Of a DNA stretch of 64,000 nt, positions 1 through 8,640 are shown piece by piece (position 1 is the first letter of the stretch; every line of letters begins with the position of its first letter). The DNA is taken from contig NZ_CP095043.1 in NCBI RefSeq assembly GCF_022919175.1, positions 1,984,001-2,048,000 of the forward strand, in the 5' to 3' direction. Under the pieces are notes generated by a model that did no database searches, was not told the origin of the DNA, and worked only from the letters and a program-made list of their open reading frames with translations. The position numbers were made by a program, and so were the translations under genes. This stretch comes from Leucobacter rhizosphaerae. Its GTDB lineage: Bacteria; Actinomycetota; Actinomycetes; Actinomycetales; Microbacteriaceae.

Positions 1-175
1 TCGCGACGTTCATCAGCGTCGACTTGCCGGCACCGTTCTCACCGAGGAGCGCATGGACCTCACCCGCGTGGATGGTGAGGGATACGTCGGTGAGCGCGGG
101 CACACCCGAGAAGCTCTTGCCGATCCCGTCGAGGGACATGACGGGCCGTTGCGCACTGGCGTCGCTCTGCTGCAC
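1..175 (-). CDS. Sugar ABC transporter ATP-binding protein, N-terminal part only
   Basis: This is the first 58 codons of an ABC ATPase; the rest lies beyond the left edge. The N-terminal region carries an A-loop context and a Walker A motif (GENGAGKST, about residues 45-53), the form usual in RbsA/XylG/MglA-type carbohydrate importers. I chose the GTG at 175 because AAGGA lies a few bases upstream; the internal ATG at 139 would remove 12 residues. It follows a substrate-binding protein and a permease on the same strand, so it should energise that importer at the inner face of the membrane. The sugar cannot be told. Whether it has two ABC domains cannot be seen. Confidence 0.88.
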   Translation of the reverse strand, partial: MQQSDASAQRPVMSLDGIGKSFSGVPALTDVSLTIHAGEVHALLGENGAGKSTLMNVA

Positions 176-202
176 GTTGGTTTCCTTCGTTACTGATTCC
201 GA

Positions 203-240
203 GTGCGTTGGCGGAGGCCGCACGGCCCCCGCCAACGCAC
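203..240 (-). promoter_or_regulatory. Intercistronic hairpin between binding-protein and ATPase genes
   Basis: A perfect 12-bp inverted repeat (GTGCGTTGGCGG at 203-214 pairs with 229-240) encloses a loop that itself contains a GGCC/GGCC mini-stem. There is no T-run, so it looks like an mRNA-stabilising or partial-termination hairpin that favours expression of the upstream binding protein over the ATPase. That role is inferred from its position. Confidence 0.6.
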
Positions 241-252
241 CCGGTGATCTGA

Positions 253-1362
253 CTAGTTGCCGATGAGGGCTGCCTGGTCCTCGCCCGACAGCGCGGAGGA
301 GGAGAGGTAGATGTCATCCGGCAGATCCGGCTCGCACTGCACGGGCGCATCGGTCGAGGTGGAGTCCTCGAAGACGCCGCCGGCGTACGCGGTGTCGGCG
401 GGCACCTCACCGCCGGTGGCGCGCGCGATGGCGTGCTGCACGGCGAGGGCGATGTTGTCGGTTCCGGTCTTGATCGTCATCATCTTGAAGTCCGGGTTCG
501 CCTCCTGGTTGTCGGTCCAGAAGCAGCCGAGCACATTGCCGTCGGAGGCCGCGAGCGCCGGGATCGAGCGTCCGGCCTTTTCGAACTCGGGGAGCGCTCC
601 GACGAGCGAGGGGCCGTAGTCGGAGACGATCACGTCGATCTGCGGGTGCTTCGCGATGGCCGCGGTCAGTACCTGCTGCGTCTTCGCCGGATCCCAATCG
701 GTGATCTCGAACGGCTGCTCGCCGATGAACTCGTACTTGTCGTCGCTCAGCACCTCGTCGAGGCCGCTCTTCTCGTCGAGTCCCTGCGTGGTGCCCGCCG
801 GGCCGCTCAGGAAGAGTACCTTGGCGCCGTCGGGGAACTGCTCCTTGATCCAGTTGCCGAAGGTGCGTCCGTCCTCGACGTAGTCGGAGCCGACCCAGAT
901 GTCGTAGTCCTCACCCTCGGCACCGCCGACACCGTCGCGGTAGGGCACGGTCACGACGCCGGCGTCGTGCGCGGAGCGGAGTGCGGGAAGGATCGCCTCA
1001 CCGGAGGCGGTGTGCACCACGATCGCGTTCGATCCGGTCGCCACCGCACCGTTGATGTCGGAGATCGCCTTCTGGGTGTCACCCTGGCCGTCGATGATCT
1101 CGAACGACGTGACGCTCGGGCACTTCTCGGCCTCCAGCTTGCCCGTCTCAGCCGCGATCTTCCGCCAGCCGTTGACGATGTAGCCGTCGAGGAACGTGAC
1201 GCTCGCCTCGTCGGGTCCGCACCAGGCCGGGGCATCGCCGGTGCCGCCGCCCGATCCGCCACCAGCTTCGTCGCTGGTGCCGCCGCTCGAGCACGCGGTG
1301 AGGAGAAGCAGGCCGGCCGAGAGCGCCGCAGCTCCGGACAGCAGTTTCTTGGAGATTCTCAT
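253..1362 (-). CDS. Sugar ABC transporter substrate-binding lipoprotein
   Basis: Predicted extracellular lipoprotein of 369 aa. The N-terminus is a lipoprotein signal peptide with lipobox LLTAC, so the lipidated residue should be Cys24, followed by a Ser/Gly-rich linker. The rest reads as a type I periplasmic-binding fold of the RbsB/COG1879 kind (segments such as [20 protein letters not shown] and [10 protein letters not shown]). I chose the ATG at 1362, which has AAAAGGAA upstream, over an in-frame ATG at 1398 that adds a non-signal extension. It lies between its permease (upstream) and ATPase (downstream). A sugar or polyol ligand is expected from the family; the exact one is unknown. Confidence 0.9.
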   Translation of the reverse strand: MRISKKLLSGAAALSAGLLLLTACSSGGTSDEAGGGSGGGTGDAPAWCGPDEASVTFLDGYIVNGWRKIAAETGKLEAEKCPSVTSFEIIDGQGDTQKAISDINGAVATGSNAIVVHTASGEAILPALRSAHDAGVVTVPYRDGVGGAEGEDYDIWVGSDYVEDGRTFGNWIKEQFPDGAKVLFLSGPAGTTQGLDEKSGLDEVLSDDKYEFIGEQPFEITDWDPAKTQQVLTAAIAKHPQIDVIVSDYGPSLVGALPEFEKAGRSIPALAASDGNVLGCFWTDNQEANPDFKMMTIKTGTDNIALAVQHAIARATGGEVPADTAYAGGVFEDSTSTDAPVQCEPDLPDDIYLSSSALSGEDQAALIGN

Positions 1363-1413
1363 GCTGGTTCCTTTTCTGTGAATCGGTGGATGAAACAATC
1401 GAAGGTGTTCGGC

Positions 1414-2433
1414 TCAGGCCGAAGCGGGTTCCGCCGCGGCGGATCTCCGGGACAGCAGCCATCTGCGCACGCGACCCCAGTTGATGGTGTAGATCGCGAC
1501 GCCGAGCACCAGCGCCCCCGCCTGCATGAGCGTGCGCGCCGCGTACGGGACGCCGAGGGCGAGCGAGAACTGCTCGAGCTGGGTGAGGAAGAAGGCCGCG
1601 ACGATGGTCGCCACGGGGAAGCCGCGCCCACCGAGGAGCGAGGTCCCACCGAGCACGACGACCGCGACGGAGGGCAGCAGGTAGTTGTTCCCGAGGTACG
1701 CCGTCGGCTGGGCCACGATCCCCGCGAGCATGATGCCGGCGAACGAGTAGAGCAGCTGTGCCCAGACGTACGCGCTGACCTTGTGCGTGCGCACCCGGAG
1801 GCCCATGGCGCGCGTCGCGGCCGGGCTCGCGCCGACCCCCTCGAACCGACGGCCTGCGACGGTCTTCTTCAGGAGGAGCGACACGAGGAGCAGCACGACG
1901 ACCAGCATCAGCAGGGTGTTCGGGATCCCGAGCACGTTGCCGTTGGTGATGCTCGCGAGCAGGGACGTCGTGGTGCGGGGCACCCCGCCCGAGATCGCGA
2001 GAATCGCGCCGAACATGAGTCCGTTGCTGCCCAGGGTGGTGATCACGGCGTTCAGGCCCATGACCCCGACGAGGAAGCCGTTGATGAGGCCGCCGACCAC
2101 CGCGAACACCACGCAGAGGAGCACTGCGAGGCCCAACCGACCCGAATCACCATTGGGCACGTGCGTCGAGAGCACCACCGCGATCGACACGGCACCCGGA
2201 ACTGAGAGATCGATGCCCGACTGCTGCACCACGAGCATCTGCCCGAGTCCGACGATCGCGAGCACGGACGCGAAGGGGATCACGCCGAGCAGGACGCCCG
2301 GGGCGAGGCTGGAGGGCGCGACGAGCAGCCCGAGCACCAGGATCGCCACGAGGGCGATGACCATGGTCACGAGTCCCTGTGAGACGTGCACGCGCGAGCC
2401 GGGGAGCACGGATCGCTGAGTCTCGACTGCCAT
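1414..2433 (-). CDS. Sugar ABC transporter permease (RbsC family)
   Basis: Integral membrane protein of 339 aa with about ten hydrophobic segments and the BPD_transp_2 signature stretch (VGLGQMLVVQQSGIDLSVPG near residue 80, GGTSLLGGRG near residue 260). It should form the membrane channel of a carbohydrate importer with the binding lipoprotein 51 bp downstream and the ATPase after that. The ATG at 2433 is preceded by GAAGGAGAGAGA. As first gene of the unit it is probably transcribed from the 2434-2594 gap. Gene order permease-binding protein-ATPase is unusual; binding-protein-first or ATPase-first orders are commoner. Confidence 0.9.
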   Translation of the reverse strand: MAVETQRSVLPGSRVHVSQGLVTMVIALVAILVLGLLVAPSSLAPGVLLGVIPFASVLAIVGLGQMLVVQQSGIDLSVPGAVSIAVVLSTHVPNGDSGRLGLAVLLCVVFAVVGGLINGFLVGVMGLNAVITTLGSNGLMFGAILAISGGVPRTTTSLLASITNGNVLGIPNTLLMLVVVLLLVSLLLKKTVAGRRFEGVGASPAATRAMGLRVRTHKVSAYVWAQLLYSFAGIMLAGIVAQPTAYLGNNYLLPSVAVVVLGGTSLLGGRGFPVATIVAAFFLTQLEQFSLALGVPYAARTLMQAGALVLGVAIYTINWGRVRRWLLSRRSAAAEPASA

Positions 2434-2594
2434 TCTCTCTCCTTCGAAAACATGACCTCACGGGTGACTGGAAGCACACATGATGTTGAGTGAGACTTTA
2501 CAATCAGTGACCCGATGTTTACAAACCCGAAACAGTAACAACTTGATATCGGCCCGTGCGCGCCGTGTGCCGTGTCAGGATCGGAGTGTGACCC

Positions 2595-2625
2595 CGCGGC
2601 TGTACGTCTTGAGCGCACAGCCGCG
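2595..2625 (-). terminator. Hairpin downstream of the dehydrogenase at 2637
   Basis: Perfect 9-bp stem (CGCGGCTGT 2595-2603 with ACAGCCGCG 2617-2625), loop 13 nt, 12 bp after the stop codon. No U-tract follows, so termination is only probable. The rest of the 2434-2636 gap holds AT-richer promoter-like DNA for the permease gene. Confidence 0.45.
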
Positions 2626-2636
2626 AGGCGTCGTCG

Positions 2637-3701
2637 TCAGGACGCGGTGGCCTGCACGAGGACCTTCACCTGGTCGCCGCGCGGATCAAGCAGGGTGTCG
2701 AATCCCTGCTCGACCACGTCGTCGATCGAGATCTGCGCGCTGACGGCCTTCTCGACCGGCAGCCGACCGCGCCCGATGAGGTCGATGATGCGGGGCCAGT
2801 CAGTGACCGGGAAGCACCAGGTGCCACCCAGGGTGATGTCGCGCTCGGACAGGACCATCGGATCGATCGATGCCGGCCCGGTGTGCAGTCCGGTCTGCGA
2901 GATGTGTCCCGCCGCGCGCACAGTGGCGAGGGCGGTCTGCAGCGCACGCTCGTTCCCGGAGCACTCGATGACGGCGTCCACGCCGATCCCCTCCGTGCGA
3001 TCATGGAGCTCGCCGACGACGTCGGTCTGCGAGGCGTCGAGCACCTCTCCCACGTCGAGTCCGCGCGCGAGCTCGAGCCGCTTCGGGTTCACCTCGGAGA
3101 TCGTCACGTTCGCACCGAGCGACGCGGCGTAGAGCGACGCGAGGACCCCGATCGGGCCGGCCCCGGTGATCAGCACCTCGTCTCCCGGGCGAACCCCGGC
3201 GCGATCGACGCCGTAGGCCGCCACGGCCGTCGGCTCCACGAGCGCCCCCTGCAGGTCGGTCATGCTCTCGGCCAGCGGGGTGACCTGAGCCGCCGAGACG
3301 ACGCACTGCTCGGCGATGCCGCCCCAGCGGAAGCTCAGGCCGACGCAGGCCATCGTCGCGCACAGGTGCCCGCGACCCCGGCGGCACTGGTAGCAGACGC
3401 CGCAGAAGATGAGCGGCATGACCGATACTTTCTGGCCCACGCGCAGGTGGGTGACGGACGCGCCGATCTCGAGCACCTCCGCGGAGAACTCGTGCCCGAG
3501 GATTTGCGGCGCCTCCGCGCCGGTCAGCGGGTGCGGGTGGCTCGGGATCACGATCGGCCCCTGCGCGTACTCGTGCAAGTCGGTGCCGCAGATTCCGCAC
3601 CAGATCGGCTTCAGCCGGACCTCGTGCGCGGCGACGCCATCTGGCTCGGCGACCTCCTCCACTCTGATGTCGCGGGCGGCGTAGAACACTGCTGCTTTCA
3701 T
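2637..3701 (-). CDS. Zinc-dependent medium-chain dehydrogenase (2,3-butanediol/sorbitol dehydrogenase-like)
   Basis: 354 aa. It has the GroES-like catalytic domain with WCGICGTDLHEY (catalytic zinc Cys near residue 35) and GHEF, a structural-zinc cysteine cluster (CGVCYQCRRGRGHLC, about residues 98-112) and a Rossmann motif (ITGAGPIGV, about 175). The stretch around GPIVIPSHPHPLTG is characteristic of the (R,R)-butanediol dehydrogenase group. It should oxidise a secondary alcohol or polyol to a ketone with NAD(P). The start has AAGGAGAGACCGCA upstream. It is divergent from a VOC gene. Substrate is open: butanediol, sorbitol-type polyols and threonine are all possible in this family, and the polyol reading fits the neighbourhood. 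Confidence 0.85.
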   Translation of the reverse strand: MKAAVFYAARDIRVEEVAEPDGVAAHEVRLKPIWCGICGTDLHEYAQGPIVIPSHPHPLTGAEAPQILGHEFSAEVLEIGASVTHLRVGQKVSVMPLIFCGVCYQCRRGRGHLCATMACVGLSFRWGGIAEQCVVSAAQVTPLAESMTDLQGALVEPTAVAAYGVDRAGVRPGDEVLITGAGPIGVLASLYAASLGANVTISEVNPKRLELARGLDVGEVLDASQTDVVGELHDRTEGIGVDAVIECSGNERALQTALATVRAAGHISQTGLHTGPASIDPMVLSERDITLGGTWCFPVTDWPRIIDLIGRGRLPVEKAVSAQISIDDVVEQGFDTLLDPRGDQVKVLVQATAS

Positions 3702-3743
3702 TGCGGTCTCTCCTTCGAGTTGATGAGGTCGATACTGCCGTTC

Positions 3744-3749
3744 ACTATA
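3744..3749 (-). promoter_or_regulatory. Putative -10 box for the medium-chain dehydrogenase
   Basis: TATAGT on the minus strand, 43 bp upstream of the start at 3701, within the 223-bp divergent gap (3702-3924). A -35 box is not obvious. The other side of the gap should hold the VOC promoter. Confidence 0.35.
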
Positions 3750-3924
3750 ACTGCACTACGTGGGAAGGCGATCCCGTGCGCACCGCCCCCCTCGGGGTGC
3801 CGCGACCCGGTTTCCGTTGATATTTCGCGGCCATGGATCCATTCGACTCACTGACACCTTGATCACTGCCATGAAATCCTGTTAAGTATGAGTGTCTACG
3901 ATTTGATCGATCACAGGAGCTCAC

Positions 3925-4374
3925 ATGGCATTCACCGTTGCAGGCGTGCACCACATCGGCATCACCGTGCGGGACATGCAGCGATCGTTCGAGTGGTACA
4001 CCCGCATGTTCGGCCTGGAACCCGGTCCGGTCAACCACAACGAAGGCCCCGCCCTCGAGGCCGGCGTGGAGGTCCCAGGCGCCGTCCTCGAGTACTCGAT
4101 GGTGCAGATCGGGTCCGTGCACCTCGAGTTCCTGGAGTACACCCGGCCCGACGGGGAGGACTTCACCCTCAGGAACTGCGACATCGGTGCGACGCACGTC
4201 TGCCTGGAGGTCGATGACATGGACGCCGCCTACCGCACGCTGCTCGAACGCGGGGCGACGTTCAACGCGCCGCCCGTGGCGCTGACCGAGGGCGCGCTGA
4301 CCGGGTCCCAGTGGGCGTACCTCCGCGATCCGGACGGCGTGCAGCTGGAGCTCTGGCAGTACCCCCGCGGGTAA
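3925..4374 (+). CDS. VOC (glyoxalase/bleomycin-resistance) family protein
   Basis: 149 aa, a complete two-module vicinal-oxygen-chelate fold. Module one starts with VHHIGITV (metal His near residue 9-10) and contains HLEFLEY; module two has THVCLEV (His near residue 93) and ends in PDGVQLELWQYP with the usual metal-ligand Glu. Family members are isomerases, epimerases such as methylmalonyl-CoA epimerase, lyases or dioxygenases. AGGAG precedes the ATG. It is transcribed away from the medium-chain dehydrogenase and towards an SDR. An epimerase or isomerase role in the surrounding catabolic pathway is plausible but not shown. Confidence 0.82.
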   Translation: MAFTVAGVHHIGITVRDMQRSFEWYTRMFGLEPGPVNHNEGPALEAGVEVPGAVLEYSMVQIGSVHLEFLEYTRPDGEDFTLRNCDIGATHVCLEVDDMDAAYRTLLERGATFNAPPVALTEGALTGSQWAYLRDPDGVQLELWQYPRG

Positions 4375-4391
4375 CCGCCCGGATCCGGACC

Positions 4392-5165
4392 TCACTGCGC
4401 CGTGTACCCGCCGTCGACCACGATCTCGGTGCCGGTGACGAACTTCGACTCGTCGGAGGCGAGGTACAGCATCGCGTAGGCGACATCCTCGGGGTCGCCG
4501 ATCACGCCGAGGGGATGCTCGGCCCGCATCTTCTCGAGGTACGCGTCGACACCCCCCGGGAGCAGCTTCCCCTTCTCGAGATTGAGCGGGGTCAGGATCG
4601 TCCCGGGCATCACCGAGTTCACGCGGATCCCCTCCGGAGCGTAGGTGATCGCGTCGGTCTTCGACATCATCCGGACGGCCCCCTTCGTCGTGTGGTAGAT
4701 CGGCACGTCCGCATTGCCGATCAGGCCGTAGATCGACGAGGTATTCACGATGCTCGTCATGCCCGGCGTTCGCCGCAGGTACGGGATCGCGTGTTTGGTG
4801 CAGAGGAACGGCCCGCCGACGTTCACGGTGAAGACCGTCTTCCAGTCCTCGAGATCCACGTCCTCGACCGCGGCGGTGGGCCCCGAGATCCCTGCGTTGT
4901 TGATCAGCACATTGAGCGCGCCGAAGCGTTCGAACACCGCTGCGAACACGGCCTCGACACCGGGCTCGTCCGTGACGTTCATCTGCCAGAACTCGGCCGT
5001 GCCCCCGGCGCGACGGATCTCCTCGGCCACCTCCTCGCCTCTCGGCGACATGTCCGTGAGGGCGACCGCGGCGCCCTCCGCGGCGAACAGCCGCGAGATC
5101 GCCTCCCCCATGCCGTTGCCCGCTCCGGTGACCAGCGCCACCTTGCCTTCGAGTCGTCCGCTCAT
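4392..5165 (-). CDS. SDR family NAD(P)-dependent oxidoreductase
   Basis: 257 aa, classical short-chain dehydrogenase. It shows the cofactor motif TGAGNGMG (about 14-21), structural NNAG (about 89), catalytic Ser in NTSSIYG (about 143) and YHTTK as the YxxxK pair (about 157-161), then the PG(T) motif after the active site. It should interconvert a hydroxyl and a ketone. The C-terminus GTEIVVDGGYTAQ is typical. The start has GGAGCAGGAG upstream. It probably lies in one transcript with the Gfo/Idh gene upstream (gap 67 bp) and converges on the VOC gene. Confidence 0.87.
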   Translation of the reverse strand: MSGRLEGKVALVTGAGNGMGEAISRLFAAEGAAVALTDMSPRGEEVAEEIRRAGGTAEFWQMNVTDEPGVEAVFAAVFERFGALNVLINNAGISGPTAAVEDVDLEDWKTVFTVNVGGPFLCTKHAIPYLRRTPGMTSIVNTSSIYGLIGNADVPIYHTTKGAVRMMSKTDAITYAPEGIRVNSVMPGTILTPLNLEKGKLLPGGVDAYLEKMRAEHPLGVIGDPEDVAYAMLYLASDESKFVTGTEIVVDGGYTAQ

Positions 5166-5232
5166 CTGTGCTCCTGCTCCTTCATATCTCTGGGTCTTCG
5201 GGTACCCGACGATGCGCTGATGCGCTGTCGCG

Positions 5233-6243
5233 TCAGTCGACGCCGACCGAGGTGCGCGGCGGCAGCCCCGCGAGCTCGTATGCGGCGTCGATCGTCCGCA
5301 GATTCTCGACGGCCTCGGCTGCCGTGGTCGGGTACGCGGCCCCGTGACGGATCGCGTCCCGGAACGCGCGCAGCTGGTACGTGAAGCTCCGCGTCAGTCC
5401 GAGCCGCTCGACCCGTGTGCCGGCGGCCGTCGTGATGCTGAGTCGGTCGTCCGTGTGGACGTAGCTCAGATTCGACTGGTGGATCGAGCCGAGCGAACCG
5501 ACGGCGGTGAGTGTGAAGCTCCGGGGGCCGATCAGGCTGAGTTCCGCGACCCCCTCGGCGCCACCGGGAAGCTCGAAGCGCAACTCGGACCACGCGTCGA
5601 TCCGCGGGTCGGTGCCGTCGAGGTGCCCGGTCGTCGCCGACCGCAGTGTCGCCGTGCCCCCGAGTACCGCGGCGACGACGTCGATCGCGTTGATCCCGTA
5701 GCAGCCCACGTCCATGAGCGCTCCACCCGCGAGCGGCCAGGACCAGCGGATGTCGCTGAGATCCGGCACGTCCACGGTCATCACCACGCGCACGCGCTGC
5801 ACCTCGCCGATGGCTCCGTCGCGGAGCAGCTCCAGGAGCCGCAGGAATACCGGGTGGTAACGGTAGTGGAACCCGTTGAACACCACGAGGTCGGGACGAC
5901 GGGCGGCGGCCTCGCTCACGCGCTGCGCCTCGGGCAGATTGCTCGCGAAGGGCTTTTCGGCGAGCAGGTGCTTCCCGGCGTCGATCGCGGCGATGTTCCA
6001 TGGGGTGTGCAGCCCGTTCGGCAGCGGGTTGTAGACCGCTTCCACCTCGGGGTCGTTCACCAGCGCCTCGTAGTCGTCGACGACGCGCTCGATGCCGTGC
6101 GCGCGTGCGTACGCCTCCGCTGCGCGAGGATCCCGCGCGGCGACGGCCACGACGCGGGCCCCGATATCCGCGGCCGGCGGGAAGAGCGATTCCTCGCTGA
6201 TCCTGGCCGCGCCGAGTACCCCGATCCGCAGTGGTTCCGTCAC
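5233..6243 (-). CDS. Gfo/Idh/MocA family oxidoreductase
   Basis: About 336 aa. N-terminal Rossmann domain (RIGVLGAARISEESL), then the family motif AEKPFASN near residue 95, which holds the substrate/cofactor lysine, followed by the C-terminal mixed sheet domain. Family members are NAD(P) dehydrogenases of sugars and inositols such as glucose-fructose oxidoreductase, inositol dehydrogenase and trans-dihydrobenzenediol dehydrogenase. I took the GTG at 6243 because GGGAG lies 9 nt upstream and the protein then starts just before the Rossmann strand. An ATG at 6303 would add 20 residues and could be a leaderless start. Confidence 0.83.
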   Translation of the reverse strand: MTEPLRIGVLGAARISEESLFPPAADIGARVVAVAARDPRAAEAYARAHGIERVVDDYEALVNDPEVEAVYNPLPNGLHTPWNIAAIDAGKHLLAEKPFASNLPEAQRVSEAAARRPDLVVFNGFHYRYHPVFLRLLELLRDGAIGEVQRVRVVMTVDVPDLSDIRWSWPLAGGALMDVGCYGINAIDVVAAVLGGTATLRSATTGHLDGTDPRIDAWSELRFELPGGAEGVAELSLIGPRSFTLTAVGSLGSIHQSNLSYVHTDDRLSITTAAGTRVERLGLTRSFTYQLRAFRDAIRHGAAYPTTAAEAVENLRTIDAAYELAGLPPRTSVGVD

Positions 6244-6308
6244 GTCGCCCGTCTCCCATCCACCCTGCTGCACTGCACGGTTGTCAACCCTCACTCTACG
6301 CATTCACT

Positions 6309-6320
6309 CTCACTAAACAC
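6309..6320 (-). promoter_or_regulatory. GTGTTTAG-type motif upstream of the Gfo/Idh gene
   Basis: GTGTTTAGTGAG on the minus strand in the 97-bp gap before the Gfo/Idh gene. The same GTGTTTAG core occurs upstream of the SDR at 15043 and just before the XRE-cupin gene at 33610 (see findings). Proposed as a half-operator; unproven. Confidence 0.3.
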
Positions 6321-6340
6321 AAGCGCCCTGCCCGAGCTTC

Positions 6341-7384
6341 TCACTCCCCGAGGATCAGCGCGTGCGCCTGGTCCAGCAGCTCGAGCACCCCGGATTCGAG
6401 CCGAGGCGCGAAGGTCGTGTCCCCGGGTCGCTCGCCGGCGAGCCACCGCGAGTAGATCGCCTCGCAGAACACCGCGGCCTTCCAGAGCGCCAGCACCTGG
6501 TACCAGTCGATCCCGGAGAGATCGAGGCCCGTCCGCGTCGCGTACCGCTCCGCGAGTTCGTGTCGGCGCAAGTACCCCGATTGCGCGGTGACGGGGCTGA
6601 GCTGCATCACGGAGCTCGGCATCCCCTGCTCGGCCGAGGTCGCCATGAGGTAGCCGAGGTCCGCCAGCGGATCGCCGAGCGTCGCCATCTCCCAGTCGAG
6701 CACGAGCGCGACCCGGGGCGCACCGAGGCCGGCCGGTGCGAACATCAGGTTCCCGAGCCGGTAGTCGCCGTGCACGACGGACGCGCCTTGGGATTCCGGC
6801 AGTCGGGCCGCGAGCCACGAGCCGATCTCGGCCACCAGGGGCACCTCGCGGCCGGTGTTCACCTCCCACAGCGCGCCGAATCTCCGGACCTGCCGCTCGA
6901 GATACCCCTCCGGCCGTCCCAGCTCGGAGAGCGGTCCGGAGCCGATTGGCACGCCGTGCAGACCCACCAGCGTATCGACCAGACGCTCGCTCACTCGCCG
7001 GCGCGACGACGGATCACGCCACGGCTCAGGCTCGACATCGGTGATGATGACCCCCTCCGTGTAGGGCATCACGTAGAAGGGGACGCCGAGCACCCGCTCG
7101 TCCTCGCAGACGGCGAGGATCTCGGGCACGGGCACGCCGCTGGGGGCCAGGGCTCGGAGCAGCGTCGCCTCGCGCACCATGTCGTGCGTCGACTTGGGGA
7201 GCGGGGGCCTCGGACCGCGGCGCAGCACGAGGTCGCGCCCTCCGCCGGTCACGCGGAACGTGACGTTCGACTGCCCGTCCCCGATCCGCTCGGCGTCGAC
7301 CTCGCCCGAGCCGATGCCGTGTTCGGCCAGGAATTGCCCGACCCGCCCGGGATGAAACAGCTCGTCCGCGCCACGATCACGCAT
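6341..7384 (-). CDS. APH-fold kinase (LvaA/ACAD10-11 kinase-like, putative 4-hydroxyacyl-CoA kinase)
   Basis: 347 aa, phosphotransferase of the aminoglycoside phosphotransferase (APH) family. It carries an ATP-loop region, the catalytic HGDYRLGN (Brenner motif, about residues 202-209) and the metal-binding LDWEMATLGDP (about 223-233). It overlaps the acyl-CoA dehydrogenase stop by 8 nt, so the two are translationally coupled. In ACAD10/ACAD11 and in the Pseudomonas levulinate pathway (LvaA with LvaC), such a kinase phosphorylates the 4-hydroxyl of an acyl-CoA and the paired ACAD removes the phosphate. By context I assign that role rather than antibiotic resistance. A long in-frame extension upstream lies inside the dehydrogenase gene and is not coding. 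Confidence 0.85.
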   Translation of the reverse strand: MRDRGADELFHPGRVGQFLAEHGIGSGEVDAERIGDGQSNVTFRVTGGGRDLVLRRGPRPPLPKSTHDMVREATLLRALAPSGVPVPEILAVCEDERVLGVPFYVMPYTEGVIITDVEPEPWRDPSSRRRVSERLVDTLVGLHGVPIGSGPLSELGRPEGYLERQVRRFGALWEVNTGREVPLVAEIGSWLAARLPESQGASVVHGDYRLGNLMFAPAGLGAPRVALVLDWEMATLGDPLADLGYLMATSAEQGMPSSVMQLSPVTAQSGYLRRHELAERYATRTGLDLSGIDWYQVLALWKAAVFCEAIYSRWLAGERPGDTTFAPRLESGVLELLDQAHALILGE

Positions 7385-8624
7385 CGCCGCCCTCCCACCG
7401 TCGGAGTTCGTCACGCGCGGGTTCCCCCGCCTCGCGCTCCCGCGCACGGGCCTTCGCCGCTCGACGAGCGATCGCCCACCGCTGCGTCTCGTTGGCCCCG
7501 TCGTAGATGCGGAACGGGCGGACCTCGGCGAAGAAGCTCGCGAGCGGCAGATGCTCGGACACCCCGTCACCGCCGACGAGCTGCATCGAGCGGTCGACGA
7601 TCCGGACGATGGCCTCCGAGCAGTGCACTTTCGCGACGGAGGAGAGCGCGGTGCCGGCGCGCGAGTCGGTGGCCAGGAGCGCCGCAGTGCGGGCGATGAT
7701 CGCGTCGGAGGTCTCGATGTCGATGACCGAGTCCGCCAAGAGGCCCTGCGCGATCCCGAGGGCGTCGATCCGAGAGCCGAAGAGCTCGCGCGCGGCTGCC
7801 CGATCGAGCGCGATGTCATGGGCGCGCCGCGCGAGGCCGAGCCAGCGCATGCAGTGCGTGAGTCGCGCGGGGCCGAGGCGCACCTGCGCGTAGCGGAACC
7901 CCTGACCGACCGCGCCGAGGACCGCGTCGCCGGGTACCCGCACGTCGTCGAAGTGCACGTGCGGGTGACCGCCGATGATCGCCCGATCCATCGTGTGCAG
8001 GGCATCGCCGACGCGCACGCCCGGTGCGTCCATCGGCACGAGGAACATGGTGGCCGCCGACGAACCTGCCTCGACCGTCATCGCCATGACGATCGCGAAC
8101 CCGGCTCCGATCGCGCCGCTGCTGAAGCGCTTCTCCCCGGAGATCCGCCAGCCGTCCCCGTCCCGCACCGCGGTGGTCCGCAGGGCGGACGGATCCGACC
8201 CCGCGCCGGGATGCGGCTCGGACATGCCGAAGCACGATCGCGTGTCGCCGGCGGCGAGCGGGCGGAGGTACGCCTCCTGCTGCTGCGGCGTGGCGATCTC
8301 GGCGAGCATATGCATGTTGCCCTCGTCCGGCGCCATGCAGTTCAGGGCGAGCGGCCCGAGCGGCGAATACCCGGCCTCCTGGAACACCGTCGACCAGTGC
8401 TCGATGGGCAGGCCGAGGCCGCCGAAGGCTCGGGCGACCTGGGGCGCGAACACCCCCGCCTCGCGTGCCTTCGCCTGCAGCAGTGCGCGCAGCTCCTCAT
8501 CGATGTACGCGCCCGGAGCGAGCTCGCGCGGGATCACCTCCTCGCGGATGAACGCCCGGGTTGCGAGCCGCAGCTCGTCGACGCGCGCTGCTGTCCACTG
8601 CGCGGGAGTGTCGGTGGTGGTCAT
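7377..8624 (-). CDS. Acyl-CoA dehydrogenase family protein (LvaC/ACAD11-like)
   Basis: 415 aa, full-length FAD-dependent ACAD fold: N-terminal helical domain, the FAD/substrate segment SCFGMSEPHPGAGSDPS (about 133-150), and the C-terminal helical domain ending in IYDGANETQRWAIARR. In ordinary ACADs the catalytic Glu sits in YEG; here the position reads YDG, as in ACADs that do not carry out simple alpha-beta dehydrogenation. With the coupled kinase downstream it probably converts a phosphorylated 4-hydroxyacyl-CoA by phosphate elimination and rehydration to the 3-hydroxyacyl-CoA, which then enters beta-oxidation. GAAGGG precedes the ATG. The gap to the upstream SDR is 16 bp. Confidence 0.87.
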   Translation of the reverse strand: MTTTDTPAQWTAARVDELRLATRAFIREEVIPRELAPGAYIDEELRALLQAKAREAGVFAPQVARAFGGLGLPIEHWSTVFQEAGYSPLGPLALNCMAPDEGNMHMLAEIATPQQQEAYLRPLAAGDTRSCFGMSEPHPGAGSDPSALRTTAVRDGDGWRISGEKRFSSGAIGAGFAIVMAMTVEAGSSAATMFLVPMDAPGVRVGDALHTMDRAIIGGHPHVHFDDVRVPGDAVLGAVGQGFRYAQVRLGPARLTHCMRWLGLARRAHDIALDRAAARELFGSRIDALGIAQGLLADSVIDIETSDAIIARTAALLATDSRAGTALSSVAKVHCSEAIVRIVDRSMQLVGGDGVSEHLPLASFFAEVRPFRIYDGANETQRWAIARRAAKARAREREAGEPARDELRRWEGGDA

Positions 8625-8640
8625 CGTGTGCCCTTCGTGC

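Noticed and set aside
433..2205. Long plus-strand open frame opposite the first importer genes
   Set aside because: It is antisense to a clear lipoprotein and permease, is rich in Arg/Asp/Val with no domain, and has no SD. It is a high-GC mirror frame.
6341..7384. Antibiotic (aminoglycoside) resistance kinase
   Set aside because: The APH fold is present, but overlap with an ACAD and the ligase/SDR context indicate an acyl-CoA or hydroxyacid kinase.
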